NCBI GenBank assembly: GCA_002503885.1
Contig: DASQ01000119.1
Coordinates: 1-21,965 of the forward strand
From: Methanoculleus marisnigri
GTDB taxonomy: Archaea; Halobacteriota; Methanomicrobia; Methanomicrobiales; Methanoculleaceae
DNA length: 21,965 nt
Direction: 5' to 3'
Below the pieces are notes generated by a model, which was not told where the DNA came from, did not search any database, and saw only the letters and a list, made by a program, of their open reading frames with translations. This document shows, in pieces, positions 1 through 7,293 of the stretch. Every line of letters begins with the position of its first letter. Within the stretch, counting starts at the first letter, position 1. Made by a program: the position numbers and the translations under genes.

Positions 1-126
1 CATGTTGGGTGAATTATAATAGAATACCCAAGAGGATATACCTATCGCAGGAAGGAAGGGCGGCTCCGCTTTCATCCCCGGCCTGAATACCGGGGACTTC
101 CCGCTCCGCCCCCTTCACCCCCGCAA
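1..126 (-). mobile_element. 5' (left) end of a third TnpB-type IS element, running off the window
   Basis: Read on the minus strand from 126, this stretch resembles the left ends of the two tnpB elements at 17422 and 21640. Shared motifs, in order, are TTGCGGGG, TGAAGGGG, GAGCGGGA, GAAAGCGGAGCC and GGTATTCT. The sequence is clearly diverged from the other two copies. It can form an inner hairpin (75-81 with 90-96, 8-nt loop) closed by an outer stem (58-63 with 106-111). A TATA-like run at 11-26 (minus) would drive a gene, presumably tnpB, whose start probably lies left of base 1. The element sits directly behind the ribB stop codon, in a T-rich stretch on the minus strand. The outer limit at 126, after TTAAC, is inferred by alignment to the other copies. 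Confidence 0.6.
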
Positions 127-143
127 GTTAAAAAGAGTGGGTC

Positions 144-821
144 TTATTCTTTCGGCCCCCGAGAATCCCACCGGTCCAGAACCTCCTGCCCCTCGATGAA
201 GACGAGCCCATGCTTCCTCGCGTAGTCCATCGCACCCTCCTTTGAGAGTGCAAACCCTGTCTCGTCGTCCAGCATCTCGCAGATCGTAACGGCCGGAGTG
301 ATCCCGGCCATGCCGGCAAGCGCAATCGAGAGTTCTGTCTGCCCGTGCCGCTCATCGAGCAGCCGGTCGGCGGCCCGCAGGAGCGCCATATGGCCCGGTG
401 TCCGGAAATGTGCGGCAAAGTCGTGCCCGCCGCCGTTAAGCGACCGCTGCACCTCTTCTGCGACGGCGGTGACCGTCAGAGCGCGATCCCGGTCCGTGAC
501 CCCGGTATAGGTCTCCCGGTGGTTCACCCAGAGCGAGAACGACGAATGGTTCTTCGGGTCGTAGGGGACCTCGCCGTCCTTCTCGACGAGGCTGCACGCA
601 CGCAGGATGTCGTGCGCAAACGGCAGGCCGAGCCTCTTTGCGGCCTCGGGATGCACCGCCGTGCAGATCAGCCCGCCGCCGTCTTTGCGCATCTGCCGGA
701 TGTGGGCAGGCGTGACCGCGTCCGACCTGATTGCAAAATCGGTCTCGCGTTCCCGGTTGTCAAAGTCGTATAACAGGACGAATTCGCCTCTGGCGAGGGC
801 CTCTATGGCTGCATCAATCAT
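144..821 (-). CDS. ribB: 3,4-dihydroxy-2-butanone 4-phosphate synthase
   Basis: This enzyme converts ribulose 5-phosphate to 3,4-dihydroxy-2-butanone 4-phosphate plus formate, supplying the four-carbon unit for riboflavin. The 225-residue product has the usual length of stand-alone archaeal RibB. Visible motifs are the acidic loop DFDNRERETD (19-28), GGGLICTAVHP (48-58), a TGVTDRDRA substrate region (106-114) and PGHM (142-145). Two positions look unusual. The loop reads RERE where the family usually has REGE, and the usual GHTE near residue 160 reads GQTE (160-163), so the histidine that normally helps bind the metals appears to be glutamine, with a histidine at 159. The ATG overlaps the end of rbkR by 8 bases, so the two are translationally coupled. 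An IS end lies just downstream. Confidence 0.93.
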   Translation of the reverse strand: MIDAAIEALARGEFVLLYDFDNRERETDFAIRSDAVTPAHIRQMRKDGGGLICTAVHPEAAKRLGLPFAHDILRACSLVEKDGEVPYDPKNHSSFSLWVNHRETYTGVTDRDRALTVTAVAEEVQRSLNGGGHDFAAHFRTPGHMALLRAADRLLDERHGQTELSIALAGMAGITPAVTICEMLDDETGFALSKEGAMDYARKHGLVFIEGQEVLDRWDSRGPKE

Positions 822-1482
822 GGGTAATCTCCACCTCGATCGTATCGTTATCGTTTAAGTTCAGGATTTTGCGGAGTTCACACCCGGCAATGACCTCGAT
901 GATATCCTCCGGGTAGTGGGTGCGAGAGGGCTCGACTATTGCGCACCTCTGGCCCCTGATCCAGCAGGGAAGCACCCGGGCACCACCGAACGTCCGTTCA
1001 TCAGCGATAAACCCGGGAACATCGACCCACCCGGCACGGTCGAGCTGCTTGCGGACCTCAATGCTCGTCGCATCGAGCCTGATGTTTAAGGTACCGGGGA
1101 AGGGTTCAAACCCGAGACACCCGCCGAACTGCTCCTTGTAGTGAGGGATGCTCATGTAGTAGCGCCCTTCCCCGAGCCCGCTGATCACGGCCCCGGTCAG
1201 GGTATACTGCCTGTGTTCGGGGTTGAATATTCTTGCGTAATCCACATACTCCCGCTTCAGCGCCTGCTCGCCCTCCCGGGTGACGGCGACATACTGGCCG
1301 TCGGGCTTCATCGACCGGATGACGAACTGCTGCCGCTCAAGCGCGATCAGCCGCCGTGAGGCGGTCTGGGGGCTGATGCCCAGTTCGTTCCCGAGTGACT
1401 GCGATGAGAGCCGGATCGGGCCCCGGCACCCGCCGAGCAGGGCGACCATCTTCAAGGACTGCAGGTCTTCCGCTTCAACCAT
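814..1482 (-). CDS. rbkR: RbkR: CTP-dependent riboflavin kinase with N-terminal DNA-binding domain
   Basis: This is a two-domain protein. The N-terminal winged helix-turn-helix (about residues 10-80 when counted from the upstream ATG at 1503) contains SLGNELGISPQTASRRLIAL. The C-terminal archaeal riboflavin kinase domain (about 98-229) shows GLGEGRYYMS, GFEPFPGTLNIRL and RTHYPEDIIEVIA. It phosphorylates riboflavin to FMN using CTP. Fusions of this kind are known in archaea as RbkR, a kinase that also regulates riboflavin genes, and its position as first gene of an operon with ribB fits that role. An in-frame ATG lies at 1503, but a TATA-like box at 1506-1511 (minus) is centred about 26 nt upstream of the ATG at 1482, so I chose that as a leaderless start. 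A perfect palindrome (1515-1524) beside the TATA box may be its own operator. Confidence 0.9.
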   Translation of the reverse strand: MVEAEDLQSLKMVALLGGCRGPIRLSSQSLGNELGISPQTASRRLIALERQQFVIRSMKPDGQYVAVTREGEQALKREYVDYARIFNPEHRQYTLTGAVISGLGEGRYYMSIPHYKEQFGGCLGFEPFPGTLNIRLDATSIEVRKQLDRAGWVDVPGFIADERTFGGARVLPCWIRGQRCAIVEPSRTHYPEDIIEVIAGCELRKILNLNDNDTIEVEITHD

Positions 1483-1503
1483 CATATCAGAATTGAGATG
1501 CAT

Positions 1504-1540
1504 ACTATATACGGGTTGCGCAACGATCCCCCAGAGGGGA
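1504..1540 (-). promoter_or_regulatory. rbkR-ribB promoter with candidate operator
   Basis: On the minus strand GTATATAGT (1512-1504) is a TATA-like box about 26 nt upstream of the ATG at 1482. Directly upstream of it lies the perfect palindrome GTTGCGCAAC (1515-1524), then an inverted repeat TCCCC/GGGGA (1527-1540). A palindrome abutting the box is where a repressor such as RbkR itself could act. That assignment is inference. Confidence 0.55.
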
Positions 1541-1569
1541 CCTTCGTGAAATGTCGATGTGGCATACGC

Positions 1570-1579
1570 TAATTATTTA
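1570..1579 (+). promoter_or_regulatory. TATA-like box for the HMG-CoA synthase operon
   Basis: TAATTATTTA is the only AT-rich run here. It is centred about 29 nt upstream of the ATG at 1604, which predicts a transcript starting almost at that codon. This argues against the upstream in-frame GTG at 1559, which would lie upstream of the box. Confidence 0.6.
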
Positions 1580-1603
1580 TGTCCGGGTGGTAACATTAGC
1601 TCT

Positions 1604-2314
1604 ATGAAATCCGGAGTGCGGCATCAGCTTGCCGAGAAAATGGCAGGAGAGATCACACTCTCGGACTCACCAGGACAGGCCCTCAAGAAGTGGCGGCAGA
1701 GTTTCAGCATCCCCCAGGGAGTGCTCGCCGAGCGTCTCGAGGTCTCTCCATCTGTTATCAGTGATTACGAAAGCGGACGACGAAAGAGTCCGGGGACCGC
1801 CATCGTCGGCAAGATTGTCGATACGATCCTCTCGATCGACGAGGACAACGGCGGCCGGTTCATCAACAAATTTGCTAAGATTCTGTACAGTGAGTTCGAC
1901 GAAGACGTCATCTACGATATCCATGAATATGCATCCCCCGTGAGCCTCTCCGACTTTGCTGGAGTTATCGGCGCCATAACACTCTGCGGCCCGATGGACC
2001 AGACCGTCTACGGGTATACGGTGATCAACAGCCTCAATGCGATTCTCCAGCTCTCTTCGAGCGAGTTCAACCGCATCTACGGCTGGAGCACGGAGCGTGC
2101 CCTCATCTTCGCCGAGGTCTCAACCGGGAAGTCCCCCATGGTGGCAATCCGGGTCACGCCATTTAAGCCCCGCTGCGTGGTGCTGCAAGGCATCAGCCCG
2201 GAGCAGGTGCACCCGATTGTCCCGGGCCTCGCGGACCGCGACCGCATAACGGTACTCTGTACGCAGATGGACGTCGAGACGATCATCAGTTCACTACGAG
2301 GAAAACTATGGTAG
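1604..2314 (+). CDS. XRE/HTH_3-family transcriptional regulator, first gene of the mevalonate operon
   Basis: The 236-residue product has an N-terminal helix-turn-helix of the Cro/CI type (about residues 24-65), with QGVLAERLEVSPSVISDYES as the recognition region, followed by RRKSPG. The rest (about 90-236) is a conserved-looking archaeal domain without an enzyme motif I recognise; it could be a ligand-sensing or dimerisation domain. The stop codon overlaps the start of HMG-CoA synthase by 7 bases, so the regulator is co-translated with the enzymes of isoprenoid precursor synthesis. This makes it a candidate regulator of that pathway. The effector is unknown. The ATG at 1604 was chosen because the TATA-like box at 1570-1579 lies at the right distance. 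Confidence 0.85.
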   Translation: MKSGVRHQLAEKMAGEITLSDSPGQALKKWRQSFSIPQGVLAERLEVSPSVISDYESGRRKSPGTAIVGKIVDTILSIDEDNGGRFINKFAKILYSEFDEDVIYDIHEYASPVSLSDFAGVIGAITLCGPMDQTVYGYTVINSLNAILQLSSSEFNRIYGWSTERALIFAEVSTGKSPMVAIRVTPFKPRCVVLQGISPEQVHPIVPGLADRDRITVLCTQMDVETIISSLRGKLW

Positions 2315-3360
2315 GCATTTATTCATACGGCGTCTACATCCCCCGATACCGGATAAAAGTCCCGGAGATCGCCCGGGTATGGGGCGCCAACGCAGACGAC
2401 ATCACCCGGGGTCTCGGGGTCTTTGAGAAGTCCGTCCCCGATCTCGATGAGGATACCGCAACGATCGCCGTCGAGGCGGCCCGTGCCGCCCTCCGGCGGA
2501 GGACCGTCGACCCCGAGGCAATCGGCGCCGTCTACGTGGGAAGCGAGTCTCATCCCTACGCGGTCAAGCCCACCGCCTGCACGGTCGGCGAGGCGATCGG
2601 GGCGACCCCCAACATGACCGCTGCCGACTACGAGTTTGCGTGCAAGGCCGGAACGGCGGGCATCCAGACCTGCATGGGCATGGTCAAGAGCGGGATGATC
2701 CCGTTCGGGATCGCCATCGGTGCCGACGTGGCGCAGGGCGCTCCCGGCGACGCGCTTGAGTACACGGCGGCGGCCGGCGGGGCTGCGTTCGTCATCGGCG
2801 AAGGGAAGACCATCGCCGATATCAACCACACCTGCTCCTACACCACCGACACGCCCGACTTCTGGCGGCGCGAAGGACAGAACTACCCCCGCCACGGCGG
2901 GCGGTTCACCGGCGACCCGGGTTACTTCAAGCACGTTCAGGGCGCCGCCCGGCTGATGCTCGACGCAGTGGGGACGAGCCCGAAGGACTACGACTACGCC
3001 GTCTTCCACCAGCCCAACGCAAAGTTCCCGCAGCGGGTGGCAAAGATGCTCGGGTTCACGGCTGAGCAGATCGAGCCCGGCCTCGTTGTTCCGAGGCTCG
3101 GCAACACCTACTCGGGAGCATCGATGATCGGGCTTGCGGCCACGCTTGACGTGGCAAAACCGGGCGACCGGATCTTCGTCACCTCGTTCGGGTCAGGAGC
3201 AGGGAGCGACGCCTTCGATATCACGGTCACCAACGCCATCGAATCAGAGGATTTCAACAGGTCTGCGGCACCGAGTGTCGCGAAGCTTCTCGCAAACCCA
3301 ACTTACCTCGACTATGCACTGTATGCCAAACACAAGGGAAAGATCGTGATGCAGAAATGA
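2308..3360 (+). CDS. Hydroxymethylglutaryl-CoA synthase (archaeal type)
   Basis: This enzyme condenses acetyl-CoA with acetoacetyl-CoA to form HMG-CoA, the second step of the mevalonate route to archaeal lipids. The 350-residue product is full length for the archaeal family. It has the expected catalytic triad: a glutamate in GSESHPY (Glu80), the acyl-accepting cysteine in EFACKAGTAGIQ (Cys112) and the histidine in FHQPNAKFPQRVAK (His234). A C-terminal NTYSGASMIGLAA segment is typical of the fold. It overlaps the regulator gene by 7 bases and the thiolase gene by 4 bases (ATGA). In archaea this enzyme is known to form a complex with the thiolase and DUF35 proteins encoded next, which lets the unfavourable thiolase reaction be pulled forward. 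Confidence 0.95.
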   Translation: MVGIYSYGVYIPRYRIKVPEIARVWGANADDITRGLGVFEKSVPDLDEDTATIAVEAARAALRRRTVDPEAIGAVYVGSESHPYAVKPTACTVGEAIGATPNMTAADYEFACKAGTAGIQTCMGMVKSGMIPFGIAIGADVAQGAPGDALEYTAAAGGAAFVIGEGKTIADINHTCSYTTDTPDFWRREGQNYPRHGGRFTGDPGYFKHVQGAARLMLDAVGTSPKDYDYAVFHQPNAKFPQRVAKMLGFTAEQIEPGLVVPRLGNTYSGASMIGLAATLDVAKPGDRIFVTSFGSGAGSDAFDITVTNAIESEDFNRSAAPSVAKLLANPTYLDYALYAKHKGKIVMQK

Positions 3361-4517
3361 GAGACGTAGCAGTAATCGGAGTAGGGTGCACGGAGTTCGG
3401 GGAGCACTGGGGCACCTCGTTCCGTGACCTCTTCGTCAAGGCAGGGGCGCTGGCGCTCGAGGATGCCGGGGTCACCGGCGAGAACCTCGACGCCCTCTAC
3501 GTGGGAAACATGAGCGCAGGCAGGTTCGTCGAGCAAGAGCACATCGGTGCCCTGATTGCGGATTACGCAGGGCTCGCGACCAACCACGTCGCCTCGACCC
3601 GTGTGGAGGCGGCCTGCGCCTCCGGCGGGCTTGCCTTCCGGCAGGCGGTTATCGCGGTCGCAAGCGGCATGGAGGATATCGTCGTCGCCGCGGGCGTCGA
3701 GAAGATGACCGATGTCGGGACCGGGGCGAGCGTGGACATGCTCGCAAGCGCCGCGGACCGCGAGTGGGAAGGGTTTGCCGGGGCGACCTTCCCGGGGCTC
3801 TACGCCATGATCGCAACCGACTACATGCACCGCTATCCCCTCACCCGGGAGCAGCTTGCACAGGTTGCAGTGAAGAACCACGAGAACGGTGCAAGAAACC
3901 CGATCGCCCAGTTCCAAAACCGTATCACGATCGATACGGTGCTGAACTCCTCGCTGGTCGCCGACCCTCTGCGGCTCTTCGACTGCTCGCCGATCACCGA
4001 CGGTGCGGCGGCGGTCGTGGTGGTGCCGCTCGAACGTGCCCGTGAGTTCACCGACTCGCCGGTGCGGGTGCTTGCAAGCGCCCAGGCAAGCGATACCATC
4101 GCGCTCCACGACCGGCGGGACATATCCACCCTGGACGCCTCCGTGGCGGCAGGGAAGCGGGCGTTTTCGCAGGCAGGCCTCACCCACAAGGATATCGACA
4201 TGCTGGAGGTCCACGACTGCTTCACCATCGCCGAGATCTGTGCGATCGAAGACCTCGGATTCTGCAAGAAAGGCGAAGCGGGCAGGCTCACCGAGGAAGG
4301 GGTCACGGCCCTCGGCGGAAAGATCCCCGTGAACACGAGCGGCGGCCTGAAAGCCTGCGGCCACCCGGTCGGTGCGACCGGAATCAAGCAGGTCTACGAG
4401 ATCGTCAACCAGCTCCGCGGCGATGCCGGGGCCCGGCAGGTGGACGCGGAGATCGGTATGGCCCATAACGTGGGCGGCACCGGCGCGACGGTCGTCGTGC
4501 ACATCCTGGGGGTATAA
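3357..4517 (+). CDS. Acetyl-CoA C-acetyltransferase (archaeal thiolase)
   Basis: This enzyme joins two acetyl-CoA molecules to acetoacetyl-CoA, the first step of the mevalonate pathway. The 386-residue protein has the thiolase nucleophile in RVEAACASGG (Cys87), a HDCF motif (286-289) typical of archaeal and SCP2-type thiolases, and the C-terminal GLKACGHPVGATG motif with its active-site histidine (His336). The start ATG overlaps the HMG-CoA synthase stop as ATGA, and only 2 bases separate the stop from the DUF35 gene. This order (HMG-CoA synthase, thiolase, DUF35) matches the known archaeal channelling complex. Confidence 0.94.
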   Translation: MRDVAVIGVGCTEFGEHWGTSFRDLFVKAGALALEDAGVTGENLDALYVGNMSAGRFVEQEHIGALIADYAGLATNHVASTRVEAACASGGLAFRQAVIAVASGMEDIVVAAGVEKMTDVGTGASVDMLASAADREWEGFAGATFPGLYAMIATDYMHRYPLTREQLAQVAVKNHENGARNPIAQFQNRITIDTVLNSSLVADPLRLFDCSPITDGAAAVVVVPLERAREFTDSPVRVLASAQASDTIALHDRRDISTLDASVAAGKRAFSQAGLTHKDIDMLEVHDCFTIAEICAIEDLGFCKKGEAGRLTEEGVTALGGKIPVNTSGGLKACGHPVGATGIKQVYEIVNQLRGDAGARQVDAEIGMAHNVGGTGATVVVHILGV

Positions 4518-4519
4518 AA

Positions 4520-4912
4520 ATGTCGGTTTCACGGTTCTGGAGAAAGATCCCGCAGCGCTACAACCTCATCGGGACGCAATGCACGACCTGCGGGCGGTAC
4601 TTCTTCCCGCCCCGGTCGCTCTGTCCCGACTGCCGGAGGAGCGGCAAGATCGTCGACCACAAGTTCAACGGTGAGGGAACGGTCGTCACCTACACGGTCA
4701 TCCGGTCGGCAAGCGACCAGTTCGAGAACACCACCCCGTACGTCCTCGCGGTCATAGCGCTCGACGAGGGCCCGAGGCTCACCAGCCAGATCGCCTGCCT
4801 CCCCGAAGAGGCGAAGATCGGGATGCGGGTGCACAGCGTCTTCCGCCGGATAGCGGCGGACGGCGAGAGCGGCGTCATCCACTACGGCACGAAGTTCGTG
4901 CCGACGGAGTGA
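4520..4912 (+). CDS. DUF35 OB-fold/zinc-ribbon protein, thiolase-HMGCS scaffold
   Basis: This 130-residue protein has an N-terminal rubredoxin-like zinc ribbon with Cys21, Cys24, Cys35 and Cys38, followed by an OB-fold domain (about 45-128). Members of this family hold archaeal thiolase and HMG-CoA synthase together and bind the CoA part of the shared substrate. That role is taken from work on a methanogen complex and fits the gene order here. It is the last gene of the operon. A run of seven T's follows shortly after its stop. Confidence 0.9.
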   Translation: MSVSRFWRKIPQRYNLIGTQCTTCGRYFFPPRSLCPDCRRSGKIVDHKFNGEGTVVTYTVIRSASDQFENTTPYVLAVIALDEGPRLTSQIACLPEEAKIGMRVHSVFRRIAADGESGVIHYGTKFVPTE

Positions 4913-4920
4913 CCCTTCAC

Positions 4921-4927
4921 TTTTTTT
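4921..4927 (+). terminator. T-run terminator after the mevalonate operon
   Basis: Seven T's lie 9 bases after the DUF35 stop codon. This is the usual form of archaeal intrinsic termination; no strong hairpin precedes it. Confidence 0.55.
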
Positions 4928-4935
4928 GGGGGCCC

Positions 4936-5019
4936 CACGCGAAAGGAACCCCATACTATCCTCCATTGTCGAATCACGCAAGGTCGGTGCGGTGGTTCTC
5001 GGTAACTCCCCTTCGCGTG
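4936..5019. repeat. 8-bp inverted repeat in the gap between DUF35 and trm5
   Basis: CACGCGAA (4936-4943) and TTCGCGTG (5012-5019) are perfect inverted repeats 68 bases apart, inside the 145-base gap between the two convergent genes. I see no gene in this gap. The pair may be chance or a small structured transcript. Confidence 0.25.
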
Positions 5020-5057
5020 AAGCCATAGCACTCCACACCCCTACGGGCCGGAGAAAA

Positions 5058-5990
5058 TTAGCAGCCCTCTTTCTCCACGACGATATCGTATACCGCATGC
5101 CACCTGCCCGGCGAGTAGGTCCTGACCTGCCGCTCGGTGACTTCCCCGGAGGTAACAGCCCGGATCAGGGGGAGACATTCACCCTCCTGCGCCTGGAGGG
5201 CGTAGAGATGGATCGTCCCGCCGTCCCGGCAGAGCGCGGCGGCCGCCGGGAGGAACTGCGGTGCGGCCAGAGGAAGGTTCATGACGACCCGGTCGAAGGG
5301 GTGAAAGCCGAGTCTGGTGAGGTTTCCGGCGTCCGCGAGCATAGGAATGATGTTTTTCGCCCGGTTGAGCGCGATGTTGTGGACCAGAAGGTGGACCGCT
5401 GCGGGGTTGAGATCCGCGGCGACGACGAGGGCGGCCCTGCGGGCGAGGGAGATGGCGAACGGCCCGACGCCGGCAAACATATCGAGCACCCGCTCCCCCT
5501 CCTCCATCGCCTCGATGACCCGCTGCCGCTCGGTCGAGAGCCGGGCCGAGAAGTAGGCGAGGGCAAGGTCCACGTCGAAGTAGAGCCCGTACTCGGTCAC
5601 CCGGGTGCGGGTGGTGGGAACCCCTGCAAGGACGGCGAACCGGCGGGTGCGGTACTCACCCTCGACCGGACCTGCCGGGAAGAGCACCGTCTGCAGGGAC
5701 GGCCGGGAGGAGAGCAGCATCCGGGCGGCCTCCGGGTCGTCGTCCTGCATGATGGCGATCCCGCCCACGAGCTCGTGGCGGGGGAGTTCGGCACGTTCCG
5801 GAACGGCCTCGAACTCGCACCAGGCGGCGCCCGCGATCTCCTCCGTCACCGGGAAGAGAATGGCGTCCCCCTCGGGGCGCGGCTTTAAGCCCTGGTCGAG
5901 GAGCCCCTCTTCAAGCAGCCGGCGCCGTGTCTGCTCGGCCTCTCGCTTCGGCACCGCAAGGCACCACTGTTCCTTTCGTATACGGACCAC
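5058..5990 (-). CDS. trm5: tRNA (guanine-N1)-methyltransferase, Trm5 family
   Basis: This enzyme methylates N1 of G37, next to the tRNA anticodon, using S-adenosylmethionine, and prevents frameshifting. The 310-residue product has a variable N-terminal region (1-105), a central segment YFDVDLALAYFSARLSTERQ (137-156) typical of the family, the SAM-binding motif DMFAGVGPFAI (170-180) and the NLP motif (238-240). Its length fits the archaeal Trm5b type. A related Trm5a/Taw22-like enzyme for wyosine synthesis cannot be ruled out from motifs alone. It is divergent from HMG-CoA reductase, with 35 bases between the two start codons, and convergent with the mevalonate operon. Confidence 0.9.
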   Translation of the reverse strand: MVRIRKEQWCLAVPKREAEQTRRRLLEEGLLDQGLKPRPEGDAILFPVTEEIAGAAWCEFEAVPERAELPRHELVGGIAIMQDDDPEAARMLLSSRPSLQTVLFPAGPVEGEYRTRRFAVLAGVPTTRTRVTEYGLYFDVDLALAYFSARLSTERQRVIEAMEEGERVLDMFAGVGPFAISLARRAALVVAADLNPAAVHLLVHNIALNRAKNIIPMLADAGNLTRLGFHPFDRVVMNLPLAAPQFLPAAAALCRDGGTIHLYALQAQEGECLPLIRAVTSGEVTERQVRTYSPGRWHAVYDIVVEKEGC

Positions 5991-5998
5991 CAGCCATC

Positions 5999-6023
5999 TT
6001 TAGGTATGCGTTCTCATACTTAT
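5999..6023. promoter_or_regulatory. Overlapping divergent promoters of trm5 and HMG-CoA reductase
   Basis: The 35-base gap holds TTTAGGTA (5999-6006, plus), about 24 nt before the reductase ATG at 6026, and ATAAGTAT (6023-6016, minus), about 29 nt before the trm5 ATG at 5990. Each box lies where the other gene's transcript begins, so the two promoters should interfere. Confidence 0.5.
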
Positions 6024-6025
6024 TC

Positions 6026-7234
6026 ATGGATGAGTATATCGGGAGACTGAAAGACGGCTCCCTCAAACTCTACGCGCTCGAAAAGGAACTCCTGCCCGAG
6101 GAGGCCGTCCGGGTGCGGCGGGCATTCATCGAGGGTGAGACCAACGTTGCCCTTCCTGCGGTGGGGTCGTTCTCCATCGGGATCGACCGGGTCGTGAAGC
6201 GCAACATCGAGAACATGATCGGTGCCGTGCAGGTGCCGCTCGGTGTCGCAGGACCGCTACGGGTGAAGGGGGAGTATGCCGCCGGGTCGTATTACCTCCC
6301 CCTGGCGACGACCGAAGGGGCGCTCGTGGCCTCGGTGAACCGCGGGTGCTCGCTGATCACCCGGGCAGGGGGTGCGGACGTGCGGATCATGCGGGACGGG
6401 ATGACCCGGGCACCGGTCTTTGCCGCCCGCGACGTCGTCCATGCCCGGGAGGTGGTCGCCTGGGTGGAAGGGCACACCGCCGAGATCCGCGAGACCGCAC
6501 AGAGCACCACGAAGCACGGGGAGTTCCTCGACGCCGTCACCTACGTTGCCGGGACGAACGTCTTCGTCCGGCTCGAGTTCGATACAAAAGACGCCATGGG
6601 CATGAACATGGTGACAATCGCAAGCCAGAAGGTGGGCGAGCTCATCGAGCGGGAGACCGGGGCCCGCCTCGTCGCCACCTCCGGGAACATGTGCACCGAC
6701 AAGAAGCCGGCGGCGATCAACCTGATCCGGGGCCGGGGCAAGACCGTGGTCGCGGGGGTGCGCCTCACCGACGCGATGGTCGCTGACCTCTTAAAGACCG
6801 ATGCGGAGACCCTCGCCGAGGTCAACTACCGGAAGAACCTGGTAGGCTCTGCGCGGGCGGCCTCGTTCGGGTTCAACGCCCAGGCAGCAAACGTCGTCGC
6901 CGCGATGTTCATCGCCTGCGGGCAGGACCCCGCCCACGTCGTGGAGGGGAGCACCGCGATCACCACCGTCGACCGGGTGGACGGCGGCGTCTACGTCTCG
7001 GTCACGCTCCCGTCGCTCCCGGTGGGGACGGTCGGCGGCGGCACGGGGGTCGATACCCAGCGGGAATGCCTGGAACTGCTCGGCGTCGCGGGTGGCGGCG
7101 ACCCGCCGGGAGCCCATGCGAAGGCGTTCGCGGAGATCGTGGGGGCGGGGGTGCTCGCCGGCGAGCTCTCGCTCCTCGGCGCCCTCGCGGCCCAGCACCT
7201 GGCCCGGGCCCACCAGGAGCACGGTCGGGGGTAA
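6026..7234 (+). CDS. hmgA: 3-hydroxy-3-methylglutaryl-CoA reductase, class I
   Basis: This enzyme reduces HMG-CoA to mevalonate with two NADPH, the committed step toward archaeal membrane lipids. The 402-residue protein lacks the membrane domain of eukaryotic homologues, as usual in archaea. Active-site motifs are complete: TTEGALVASVNRG with Glu97, DAMGMNMVT (189-197), CTDKKPAA with Lys226, GQDPAH with Asp301, and the C-terminal HLARAH with His396. GTVGGGTG (334-341) is the nucleotide-binding loop. The ATG at 6026 was chosen over upstream in-frame codons because those overlap trm5 and the TATA-like box at 5999-6006 fits. It is not in the operon that makes its substrate, but lies about 1.1 kb away on the same strand. 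Confidence 0.95.
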   Translation: MDEYIGRLKDGSLKLYALEKELLPEEAVRVRRAFIEGETNVALPAVGSFSIGIDRVVKRNIENMIGAVQVPLGVAGPLRVKGEYAAGSYYLPLATTEGALVASVNRGCSLITRAGGADVRIMRDGMTRAPVFAARDVVHAREVVAWVEGHTAEIRETAQSTTKHGEFLDAVTYVAGTNVFVRLEFDTKDAMGMNMVTIASQKVGELIERETGARLVATSGNMCTDKKPAAINLIRGRGKTVVAGVRLTDAMVADLLKTDAETLAEVNYRKNLVGSARAASFGFNAQAANVVAAMFIACGQDPAHVVEGSTAITTVDRVDGGVYVSVTLPSLPVGTVGGGTGVDTQRECLELLGVAGGGDPPGAHAKAFAEIVGAGVLAGELSLLGALAAQHLARAHQEHGRG

Positions 7235-7248
7235 CAAGGAGGGAGTTC

Positions 7249-7266
7249 GAGCACCTGACGGTGCTC
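7249..7266. terminator. Hairpin between convergent hmgA and rimI
   Basis: GAGCACC (7249-7255) and GGTGCTC (7260-7266) form a 7-bp stem with a 4-base loop in the 59-base gap between the stop codons. It may end transcription from both sides, but no T-run follows, so the role is uncertain. Confidence 0.35.
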
Positions 7267-7293
7267 CTGCTCCGGCCCTTCGGCCCGTCGCAC

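Noticed and set aside
1559..1603. Upstream GTG start for the HTH regulator
   Set aside because: It would lie upstream of the likely TATA box, so the codon would not be in the transcript.
2323..3009. Long open frame on the minus strand inside HMG-CoA synthase
   Set aside because: Antisense shadow in GC-rich DNA. The plus-strand frame has complete catalytic motifs.
3312..4532. 406-codon minus-strand open frame opposite the thiolase gene
   Set aside because: It mirrors a clear thiolase and contains no recognisable domain, with composition typical of antisense frames.
4913..5057. A tRNA or small RNA gene in the gap after the DUF35 gene
   Set aside because: No cloverleaf or box motifs could be fitted; only an 8-bp inverted repeat and a T-run are visible.
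4926..5888. 320-codon plus-strand open frame across trm5
   Set aside because: The minus strand encodes a clear Trm5 methyltransferase. The plus frame is low-complexity and charged.
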